Source: JBIOYL01 sp044870185
GTDB lineage: Bacteria > Actinomycetota > CALGFH01
Assembly (NCBI GenBank): GCA_044870185.1
Contig: JBIOYL010000269.1
Location: 1-13,336 of the forward strand
Direction of reading: 5' to 3'
Length of the DNA: 13,336 nt
Positions 1-5,878 of this stretch are shown here, in pieces. The position numbers were made by a program, and so were the translations under genes. The notes under the pieces were generated by a model. It saw only the letters and a list, made by a program, of their open reading frames with translations. It did not search any database and had not been told where the DNA came from. The first letter of the stretch is position 1; the number at the start of each line of letters is the position of its first letter.

Positions 1-190
1 CTTCCGCTACCTGTACACGCCCGACGAGCTGCGCGAGTGGGTGCCGCGCATCGAGCGCCTCGCCGAGCAGGCACGCGAGGTCCACGCGGTCATGAACAAC
101 TGCTATGCCGACTACGCGGTGCGCGGCGCCCGCCAGCTCACGGATCTGCTGACCAGCGCGGAGGTGTCGGTGGCGGCGCCAGGCGGCTGA
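1..190 (+). CDS. DUF72 (YecE-like) family protein, 3' end only
   Basis: An open frame enters from the left edge (first full codon at base 2) and ends at TGA 188-190, giving the last 62 residues. It begins FRYLYTPDELREWVPRI and continues through a stretch containing REVHAVMNNCYADYAVRGARQ. The pattern 'Y-L-Y-(S/T)-x-x-E-L-x-E-W' followed by 'V-x-x-x-x-N-N-C-x-x-D-Y-A-V-x-N/G-A-x-x-L' is the typical C-terminal end of DUF72 proteins, which have a TIM-barrel-like fold and no firmly established biochemical role. The gene converges on the DUF2254 gene, whose stop lies 63 bp away, and no clear terminator is visible between them. The family call is fairly secure from this tail; function is unknown. 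Confidence 0.75.
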   Translation, partial: FRYLYTPDELREWVPRIERLAEQAREVHAVMNNCYADYAVRGARQLTDLLTSAEVSVAAPGG

Positions 191-253
191 GTGCGACAGG
201 CGCCACGCGGCAAGCGCGGGCAGCCCGTGGAGCCGGCCTCGGGTGCGCGCGGC

Positions 254-1600
254 TCAGCCGCTGGCCGCCTGCGGATGGCGGGCTCCCAGCGCGCCGAGCG
301 CGGCGGTCCCGTCGGCCAGGACCGCGTCCATGTCGGCCGGCTGGGCGGTCTCGCGCTTGGCGTCCTCCAGCACCAGCCAGATGTGCCGGGCGCAGGCCGC
401 GCGCCGCTGCTCGCTGACGGTGCTGGCGCCCACGTCCCCGAGCAGCTCGATGAGGCTGCGAGCAAGCGCCGGCTCCCCGGCCCCCGACCGCCGGATCTGC
501 GCGGTGCTGCGCACCAGGTAGTCGTCGAAGGTCGGCAAGGGAACGGCCACCCGCAGCGTGCCCTGCTCGTCGTGGTGCAGCCGGTCGCCGAGCCGGCGGC
601 GGGCGAGCAGGCACATCAGCACCGTCAGGTGGTGCACCGCCTGGATCGCGGTGTAGGGGTCGTTGACCGCCGGTGACAGTGCCTTGTTGCCGATGTCGAC
701 CAGGCGGCGCAGGCCGAACAGCACGTCTTGGAGCATGGTCCGCTCGAACCCGACGTGGACCGCGTCGCCGAGCGCCGCCCCCAGCAACCCGGGTTCGGGC
801 GGGGTGGGGTCAGCCGACGGCCGCCACGCCCAGGCGATGGGCGTGCCGGCGACGACGTGGTCGCCCACCCGCTTCGCCAACCGGACGACCAGGTCGTATC
901 GTGCGGCGGTCGCGACCAGCGCCTCCGGCTCGACCGCCTGGATGTAGCCTGAGCGGCCAGCCGGCAGCACGGCCGCCCACGGAGGCGGGTCGGGGCAGCG
1001 GTCCTCCGGCTCGAGCGCGCGGAACGGTTCAGGGTACAGGTCGTCGATGACGTGTTGGGTCTCGCGCTCGATGTCGCTCATGATCGTGTCGATCTGGATG
1101 GAGTGGGCGAGGTGGTGGATGAAGTAGACGAGCACGCCGACGCTGGCCACGCCGAGCGCCAGCGACCCGGAGACGGCCAGGCGGGGAACGAAGACCTGCT
1201 GGCCGACGTGCCGGACGCCGACGGTGTACAGCCCGGCCGTGCTGTAGGCGAAGGCGCCGACGAACACGCTCAGCACCAGCTGGGTGCCGCGGTCGCGCAT
1301 GAAGTTGCGCAGCAGCCGGGGTGAGTACTGCCCCGCGGCGATCTGCAGGGCGACCACCGTCAGGCCGAACACCAGGCCGGTGACGGTGATCATGGTGGCC
1401 GACACCACGATCAGCAGCTGGCGGGCGTCGTCGGCGGTGCCCTGGAAGACCAGCCGCCAAAGCGGCGAGTCCTCGTCGACGGACACGTGCGACAGCAGCG
1501 CCCCGGCCGCCAGGAAGAGCACGATCGACAGGCTCGGCAGGACCCACAGGGCGCCGCGCAGGTAGTCCCAGCGCACACGACGCCGGCCAAGCAGGTTCAT
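254..1600 (-). CDS. DUF2254 family membrane protein
   Basis: A 448-residue predicted inner-membrane protein. Four hydrophobic segments lie in the N-terminal third, at about residues 15-38, 61-88, 107-128 and 138-161. A long, mostly soluble C-terminal half follows. The family hallmarks are GQYSPRLLRNFMRD (about 90-103), just after the second segment, and DIGNKALSPAVNDPYTAIQA in the soluble half. Length and layout match DUF2254 proteins, which are widespread and functionally uncharacterised; I do not assign a role. The ATG at 1598-1600 is chosen because a GGAGG lies 8 bp upstream of it. The gene is downstream of the exonuclease gene on the same strand with a 133-bp gap, so it may be separately transcribed. 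Confidence 0.85.
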   Translation of the reverse strand: MNLLGRRRVRWDYLRGALWVLPSLSIVLFLAAGALLSHVSVDEDSPLWRLVFQGTADDARQLLIVVSATMITVTGLVFGLTVVALQIAAGQYSPRLLRNFMRDRGTQLVLSVFVGAFAYSTAGLYTVGVRHVGQQVFVPRLAVSGSLALGVASVGVLVYFIHHLAHSIQIDTIMSDIERETQHVIDDLYPEPFRALEPEDRCPDPPPWAAVLPAGRSGYIQAVEPEALVATAARYDLVVRLAKRVGDHVVAGTPIAWAWRPSADPTPPEPGLLGAALGDAVHVGFERTMLQDVLFGLRRLVDIGNKALSPAVNDPYTAIQAVHHLTVLMCLLARRRLGDRLHHDEQGTLRVAVPLPTFDDYLVRSTAQIRRSGAGEPALARSLIELLGDVGASTVSEQRRAACARHIWLVLEDAKRETAQPADMDAVLADGTAALGALGARHPQAASG

Positions 1601-1643
1601 CTCGGCGGCCTCCGCGCAACGACGGTTCCTCCGGGCGGGCCTT

Positions 1644-1663
1644 GCAGCGCAGCGGGTCGCTGC
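1644..1663. repeat. Short inverted repeat in the exonuclease/DUF2254 gap
   Basis: GCAGCG and CGCTGC form a perfect 6-bp stem around an 8-nt loop. It lies within the 133-bp spacer before the DUF2254 start. It could fold in the 5' leader of that mRNA, but no T-tract accompanies it, so it does not qualify as an intrinsic terminator by sequence alone. Hairpins of this size are common by chance in DNA this rich in G and C. Confidence 0.25.
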
Positions 1664-1702
1664 GGCCGCTCGCCGGTCCTACTGTGCTCCTGTCCGGCCG
1701 GT

Positions 1703-1724
1703 GGGCGAAAGGGGTTCGTCGCCC
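1703..1724 (-). terminator. Possible weak terminator hairpin after the exonuclease gene
   Basis: GGGCGA (1703-1708) and TCGCCC (1719-1724) pair perfectly across a 10-nt loop, starting 10 bp past the exonuclease stop in its direction of transcription. There is no T-run, so it is at best a T-less hairpin of the kind often proposed in high-GC actinobacteria. The position immediately after a stop codon is the main support. Confidence 0.3.
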
Positions 1725-1733
1725 GGGCTGGGC

Positions 1734-2621
1734 TCAGGCGGCCAGGCCGGCCTGCTCCAGCGCGGCCAGCAGGCGCCGCACCGGGCCGGCGATGGCGTGC
1801 CGCTCGGCCAGCCGGGCGAGCTGCTCCCGGTCGGGCGGCCGGGCGGTGGTCCAGGTGACGTCCAGGTCGGTGGGCAGCCGCACGATCACCCGCATGGCGG
1901 CAAGGTAGTCGCGCTGTGCCTCGAGCGCCTGGCGGACCCGCGGGGCCAGCTCGTCGCGGGCCTCCAGCAGGTCGTCGATGCTCGGGTAGGCGGCCAGCAG
2001 GCGGGCGGCCGTCTTCTCCCCCACCCCGGCCACGCCGGGCAGGCCGTCGGACGGGTCGCCGCGCAGGATGGCGAAGTCCGCGTAGCGCTGCGGCGGGATG
2101 CCGTACTTGGCCTGCACGGCCGCCTCGTCGAACCGGGTCAGCTCCGAGGTCCCCTTCACCGGGTACAGCACGCACACCACCGGGTCGCGGACGAGCTGCA
2201 GCAGGTCCCGGTCGCCGGTCACGATGGCCAGGCGCTCGTCGTCGGCGGCCGAGGCGGCGATCGTGCCGATCACGTCGTCGGCCTCGTAGCCGGCCGCCTC
2301 GGCGACGGGCAGGCCGGCCGCGTCGAGCACGGCCCGAATGATGGGGAGCTGGGCGGGCAGCTCGGGTGGGTCCTCGGCCCGCTTGGCCTTGTAGCCCGGG
2401 TAGGCGTCGACGCGCCAGCGCGGGCGCCAGTCGGCGTCGAACGCGCTGACCAGCTCGGTCGGCCGCCAGTCGACCAGCAGCCGTGACGACATGTCGAGAT
2501 AGCCGCGCACCGCGTTGACCGAGGTCCCTTGCGGGTCGCGGATCGTGCGGGGCAGGGCGAAGAAGGCTCGGTAGATCAGGCTCGGCGCGTCCAGCACGAG
2601 CCGCAGTCGGTCGGCAGCCAT
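1734..2621 (-). CDS. Stand-alone 5'-3' exonuclease (DNA polymerase I exonuclease-domain type)
   Basis: A 295-residue metal-dependent 5' nuclease homologous to the N-terminal exonuclease domain of DNA polymerase I, without any polymerase domain. Acidic metal-binding positions are visible in order: D11 (LVLDAPSLIYRAF), D62 and D64 (FDADWRP), E113/D115/D116 (GYEADDVIG), D137 and D139 (TGDRDLLQL), and D189/D192 (RGDPSDGLPG). A helix-hairpin-helix (H3TH) DNA-binding stretch, GVAGVGEKTAARLL, follows at 196-209. The arch-region basic residues GYKAKR (76-81) are present. Such enzymes remove RNA primers or process flapped DNA in replication and repair; many actinobacteria carry one besides full-length PolA. 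The ATG at 2619-2621 fits the family start, although the ribosome binding site is poor. The frame is intact with all expected acidic residues, so it should be active. Confidence 0.9.
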   Translation of the reverse strand: MAADRLRLVLDAPSLIYRAFFALPRTIRDPQGTSVNAVRGYLDMSSRLLVDWRPTELVSAFDADWRPRWRVDAYPGYKAKRAEDPPELPAQLPIIRAVLDAAGLPVAEAAGYEADDVIGTIAASAADDERLAIVTGDRDLLQLVRDPVVCVLYPVKGTSELTRFDEAAVQAKYGIPPQRYADFAILRGDPSDGLPGVAGVGEKTAARLLAAYPSIDDLLEARDELAPRVRQALEAQRDYLAAMRVIVRLPTDLDVTWTTARPPDREQLARLAERHAIAGPVRRLLAALEQAGLAA

Positions 2622-2660
2622 GCCGCAAGCATCTCACGTGCCTGCCCTCGTCCACCCGAT

Positions 2661-2690
2661 TTGCACAACACCACAGGGATTGCATATGGT
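2661..2690 (+). promoter_or_regulatory. Candidate sigma-70 promoter for the coiled-coil/transglycosylase-like gene
   Basis: TTGCAC (2661-2666) is followed 18 bp later by TATGGT (2685-2690), which matches the actinobacterial TANNNT -10 pattern. It sits in the 150-bp divergent region, about 80 bp before the start codon at 2772. The local A/T content is clearly higher than in neighbouring DNA. The rest of this divergent region shows no other site I can support. Confidence 0.4.
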
Positions 2691-2771
2691 CCCAGCCGAG
2701 ATCGGCGACCCCCATCGTCGGATCCCGCTGTCCCCCGCTGTTCCCGACCCCCCTAGGGAGCGTCGACTGCG

Positions 2772-3761
2772 ATGGCACCCACCTGGCGTGCCCGGGCGAT
2801 TCGGTTGCTGGCCGTCCCCGTCGTGGCGTCCCTGCTGCTGCTCCCCCACGCCGGCGCCGCCCCCGGCAGCTCCACGCCGTCCGGCTCGGGCGTCGACGGT
2901 CTGCGCACGCAGCTCGCGCGCGCCAGGTCGGACCAGGTCAAGCTCGCCAAGCTGCTGCAGGACGCGGAGAACGCCCTGAACCGGACCGAGCGGGAGCTGC
3001 AGGCGGCCGCGCTCGAGCGGCTGGCCGCCCAGGCGCGCGCCCGGCAGGCCGAGCAGGCCCTGGCGCAGGCCGCCACGCGGGCCGCGGTGCTGCGGCGCGT
3101 GCTGTCCCAGCGCGCCCGGGCCAGCTACATCAGCGGCTCGCCGGTCGACCTCGCCGCCCTGGTGCAGAACGGCAACGTCGCCACCCTGCTCAACCAGATG
3201 GCCGTGCTCGACCACTTGGCCGGCGAGGGCAACGACTCGCTCGACGACCTGCGCGCCACCCAGCGGGCGGTGGTCGCCGCCAGGGCCGACCTGCTCGCCG
3301 CCGAACGTGACGCGCGCACCGCCGAGCAGACCATCCGGGCCAAGCTCGCCCAGGCCCAGGCCGCGGTGGACCTGCGCACCAAGGCCAAGGAGGCCCTGGA
3401 CCGGCGCATCGGCCAGCTCGAGGGCCAGCAGGCGGTGGCCGCGCTGACCGCCGCCCAGGCCGGTCAGCGCACCGCGGGCGTCGTGCACGGCAGGGGCAGG
3501 TGCTCCTCGTCGACCGCCACGGCGGCCGAGGACTGGATCATCACACGGGAGTCGGGCTGGGACCCCATGGCCCAGAATCCCAGCTCGACCGCCTTCGGGC
3601 TCGGCCAGCTCCTGTTGAACCTGCGCCTGCGCCTGCTCGGCAGCAACTATGCGACGACCGACTGCGCCGCCCAGCTGTACGCCTTCCGCCAGTACGTGAA
3701 GGAACGCTACGGCACGGCCGAGGCAGCCAAGGCGTTCTGGCAGGCCCACGGCTGGTACTGA
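2772..3761 (+). CDS. Secreted coiled-coil protein with C-terminal lytic-transglycosylase-like domain
   Basis: A 329-residue exported protein, probably acting on cell-wall peptidoglycan. Residues 1-30 form a signal peptide: basic WRARAIR, a hydrophobic run PVVASLLLL, then an AGAA-type cleavage region. Two Ala/Gln/Arg-rich heptad-like helical stretches (about 42-125 and 155-230) predict long coiled coils, as in PcsB/FtsX-dependent hydrolases and NlpC/P60 proteins. The last 80 residues resemble the SLT-like domain of Apf-type or actinobacterial transglycosylases: WIITRESGWDP with E260 as the likely catalytic glutamate, NPSSTAFGLGQL, then YVKERYGTAEAAKAFWQAHG and the terminal WY. Two cysteines flank the catalytic part and might form a disulfide. 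AGGGAG lies 11 bp before the ATG at 2772, a rather long spacing. Cleavage activity is inferred from the motif; a purely structural role is possible. Confidence 0.8.
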   Translation: MAPTWRARAIRLLAVPVVASLLLLPHAGAAPGSSTPSGSGVDGLRTQLARARSDQVKLAKLLQDAENALNRTERELQAAALERLAAQARARQAEQALAQAATRAAVLRRVLSQRARASYISGSPVDLAALVQNGNVATLLNQMAVLDHLAGEGNDSLDDLRATQRAVVAARADLLAAERDARTAEQTIRAKLAQAQAAVDLRTKAKEALDRRIGQLEGQQAVAALTAAQAGQRTAGVVHGRGRCSSSTATAAEDWIITRESGWDPMAQNPSSTAFGLGQLLLNLRLRLLGSNYATTDCAAQLYAFRQYVKERYGTAEAAKAFWQAHGWY

Positions 3762-3770
3762 CCGGGCCGG

Positions 3771-3820
3771 CGGCCCCAGCCCCGGGCGGTCCCAGCCGGG
3801 CGGCCCAGCCCCAGCCGGCG
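3771..3820. repeat. Degenerate CCAGCC-containing repeat between convergent genes
   Basis: The 60-bp gap after the transglycosylase-like gene contains four copies of CCAGCC. They are separated by short CGGGCGG-type spacers, with GGCGG-like ends on either side. The units are imperfect and irregularly spaced. It may be slippage-prone filler or part of a termination region for the two convergent genes; no stem with a T-tract is seen. Confidence 0.4.
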
Positions 3821-3821
3821 G

Positions 3822-4163
3822 CTACGGGCGGCGCAGCAGGCCGCGGCCGGCGACGAGCCCGCCGACGAGCCCGCACGCGAGCGAGCCGTACGGCCGGACC
3901 GCGGCCGCGACCACGAACGCGGCCACGCCGAGGACGGCCGCGAACGCGACGTCGTTCAGGCGGCCCATGAGCGTGGGCGGCTCGGCCCGGGCGGGCAGGC
4001 GGGCAGCCAGCCCGAGCCCGAGCGCCAGCCCGGCGATGACCAGGACGACCGCCAGCGGCCGCCGGCCGGCCGGCGCGACGAGGATCCCGAGCGCGCCCAG
4101 CACCAGCCCGACCGCCGGGAGCAGCACCTGGGCCGGACCCCGACGTGCGTCCCGCGCCGACAT
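3822..4163 (-). CDS. Small hydrophobic membrane protein, family not recognised
   Basis: A 113-residue protein starting MSARDARRG. It is nearly all hydrophobic, with predicted membrane segments at about 13-31, 36-56, 70-90 and 94-111. A basic loop RLPARAEPP (55-63) separates the two hairpins. It resembles many small actinobacterial membrane proteins of unknown role, and I recognise no catalytic motif. The start is well supported: a GGAGG lies 6 bp upstream of the ATG at 4161-4163. Much longer readings of this frame extend into the opposite-strand amidohydrolase gene; there they become an Arg/Gly/Val-rich shadow, so the short version is preferred. It is divergent from the amidohydrolase gene and convergent with the transglycosylase-like gene. 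Confidence 0.65.
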   Translation of the reverse strand: MSARDARRGPAQVLLPAVGLVLGALGILVAPAGRRPLAVVLVIAGLALGLGLAARLPARAEPPTLMGRLNDVAFAAVLGVAAFVVAAAVRPYGSLACGLVGGLVAGRGLLRRP

Positions 4164-4217
4164 CGACCGCCTCCGTCCCCAGACGCCCGACGCCACCCGT
4201 CGTGGCGCCGCGCACGG

Positions 4218-4224
4218 TAGCCTA
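4218..4224. promoter_or_regulatory. Candidate bidirectional -10 element between divergent genes
   Basis: The sequence GGTAGCCTACC gives TAGCCT on the plus strand (4218-4223) and TAGGCT on the minus strand (4219-4224). Both fit the actinobacterial TANNNT -10 pattern. It lies 51 bp before the amidohydrolase start and 54 bp before the small membrane protein start. I see no convincing -35 for either direction. The near-palindrome could equally be a regulator site. Confidence 0.35.
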
Positions 4225-4274
4225 CCGGTCGGGCGGCCGTCGGCGCCGACGGGCCCGGACCGAGGGAGGCGGCA

Positions 4275-5780
4275 ATGGCGCTCGTGCTCGAAGGCATGGT
4301 GGCGACGATGGACGCCGCGGCCGGCGTGCTGCCGCACGGCGCCGTGTACGTCGCCGACGGGCGCATCCAGGCCGTGCAGCCGGCCGGCGACCCGGCCCCG
4401 GCCGGCTTCGAGACCGCCGCCCGGATCCGGGCCGACGCGATCTACCCCGGCCTGATCGACCTGCACAGCCACCTCGCCTACAACTGCCGGCCCCTGTGGA
4501 TCCCGCCCGGCCACGACGCGCCGTTCACCCGGCGTGACCAGTGGCCGCGCCTGGCCGCGTACGCGAGCGACATCCGCCTGCCGACGCTCGCGCTCACCCA
4601 GGTCGCAAGCAAGGCGGTCCTCAAGTACGTCGAGGTCAAGGCGGTCGTCGGCGGGGTCACCGCGATCCAGGGGTCGGCCGTGCTCACCCACCCCTACGAG
4701 GGCTGGCTGGTCCGCAACGTCGAGTTCGAGACCTTCGGGACCGGCAAGCGGAGCGTCTACCAGTCGGTGCGCACCCTCGGGGCGACCGACTTCGCGACCG
4801 CCCGGCGGCACCTGACGGCCGGCAGCGCCTTCATCTACCACCTGGCCGAGGGCAGCGCGCCCGAGCTGATCGGCGAGTACGACGCGCTGCGCGACCACGA
4901 CTGCCTGCAGCCCAAGCTGATCGGTGTCCACGCCACCGCCCTCGGCCCGCCGCAGTACCAGGACTGGGGTCCGCACGGCAGCTCGATGGTCTGGTCACCG
5001 TTCTCCAACCTGTGGCTGTACCGGCGCACCAGCGACGTGGCCGCGGCCCGCGCGCACGGCATCCGGGTGTGCCTCGGCGCCGACTGGGCGCCGTCCGGGT
5101 CCAAGCACCTGCTCGGCGAGCTGAAGGTCGCCGCCCTGTACAACGACGACCCGGGCGGACTGGACGGCACCTTCAGCCCACGGGAGCTGTGCGAGCTGGT
5201 GACCGCCAACCCCGCCGACGCGCTCGGCTGGGACGACCGCATCGGCCGGATCAGGCCCGGCCTGCTCGCCGACCTGCTCGTCACCCGCCAGGTCGACCCC
5301 GACCCGTACCGCAACCTGATCGCCACCCGCGAGCGTGACGTGCAGCTCGTCCTGGTCGGAGGCCGCCCGGTCTACGGCACCGGGCCGCTCATGGAGGCGG
5401 CCGGGGTCGACGGCGCCGAACCGATCGACGTCGGCGGCCTCGCCCGCATGATCAGGCTGCGCGACCCGGCCGTGCCCGACGCCGACCTGTCCTGGGCGGA
5501 GGTGCTGGCGCAGCTGGAGGCCGCCCGCCACGACCCCGCCGGCACCCAGCGGCGCCTGCTGGCCACCAGCGGCGACGCGGAACCGTTCCGGCTCATCCCC
5601 GACGACCCCGGCGGCCTGCAGGTCGAACCGCTGACCCAGGCCGACCTGGCGAAGGTGCAGATCCCCGAGCTCGACACCCTGGTCCACGACGCCGCGTTCT
5701 TCTCCGCGCTGGAGTCGGCGCCCATCCTGGGCGGCCTGCTGAACGACCTGCGGCGGCGCTACTACACCGACGGCCCATGA
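4275..5780 (+). CDS. Amidohydrolase-superfamily metal-dependent hydrolase with C-terminal extension
   Basis: A 501-residue cytoplasmic hydrolase of the amidohydrolase superfamily, closest in motif layout to the imidazolonepropionase/Atz-Trz/deaminase group. The metal and catalytic residues visible in order are H64 and H66 (DLHSHLAYN), H189 with E192 (YHLAEG, the HxxE motif), H219 (GVHATAL) and D270 (GADWAPSGS). This is the full set for a mononuclear enzyme. The usual GLLADLLV stretch that closes the family's second beta-domain is present near residue 335. About 110 further residues follow residue 390, beyond the usual end, and carry no motif I know. The substrate cannot be read from sequence. 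GAGGGAGG about 5 bp before the ATG decides the start. An aldehyde dehydrogenase gene follows 94 bp downstream, so the two may act in one catabolic route. Confidence 0.85.
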   Translation: MALVLEGMVATMDAAAGVLPHGAVYVADGRIQAVQPAGDPAPAGFETAARIRADAIYPGLIDLHSHLAYNCRPLWIPPGHDAPFTRRDQWPRLAAYASDIRLPTLALTQVASKAVLKYVEVKAVVGGVTAIQGSAVLTHPYEGWLVRNVEFETFGTGKRSVYQSVRTLGATDFATARRHLTAGSAFIYHLAEGSAPELIGEYDALRDHDCLQPKLIGVHATALGPPQYQDWGPHGSSMVWSPFSNLWLYRRTSDVAAARAHGIRVCLGADWAPSGSKHLLGELKVAALYNDDPGGLDGTFSPRELCELVTANPADALGWDDRIGRIRPGLLADLLVTRQVDPDPYRNLIATRERDVQLVLVGGRPVYGTGPLMEAAGVDGAEPIDVGGLARMIRLRDPAVPDADLSWAEVLAQLEAARHDPAGTQRRLLATSGDAEPFRLIPDDPGGLQVEPLTQADLAKVQIPELDTLVHDAAFFSALESAPILGGLLNDLRRRYYTDGP

Positions 5781-5878
5781 GCAGCATCGGCGGCTGGAGC
5801 GGCTTGCCTCCCTCGGCCCGGGCTCGCACACTCGGCCACGTGGGACGGCAGGCGAGCAGGGGGAGGATCCGACCATGA
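5777..5878 (+). CDS. Possible 33-residue bridging micro-ORF
   Basis: An ATG at 5777 overlaps the amidohydrolase stop as ATGA. The frame runs MSSIGGWSGLPPSARAR and on for 33 residues, ending at TGA 5876-5878, which itself overlaps the dehydrogenase ATG at 5875-5877. Translational coupling at both ends would be possible. Against it, there is no ribosome binding site of its own, several rare AGG/CGA codons occur, no conserved domain is visible, and the GGGGGAGG before the dehydrogenase lies inside it. It may be chance; I report it only because of the double overlap. Confidence 0.2.
   Translation: MSSIGGWSGLPPSARARTLGHVGRQASRGRIRP
5804..5832 (+). promoter_or_regulatory. Weak candidate promoter for the semialdehyde dehydrogenase gene
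   Basis: TTGCCT (5804-5809) and CACACT (5827-5832) are separated by 17 bp, upstream of the dehydrogenase start at 5875. Each box matches the consensus only partly. If real, it would let the dehydrogenase be expressed apart from the amidohydrolase. Confidence 0.25.

Noticed and set aside
2622..2771. A c-di-AMP (ydaO-type) riboswitch before the cell-wall protein gene
   Set aside because: Actinobacterial cell-wall hydrolase genes often have one, but the 150-bp region is short and I could not find its conserved blocks or pairing pattern.
2634..3749. A 371-residue minus-strand frame opposite the coiled-coil protein gene
   Set aside because: The Ala/Gln/Leu-rich repeats on the plus strand produce an apparent Gly/Leu/Val-rich antisense frame; the plus strand has a signal peptide, coiled coil and a recognisable C-terminal domain.
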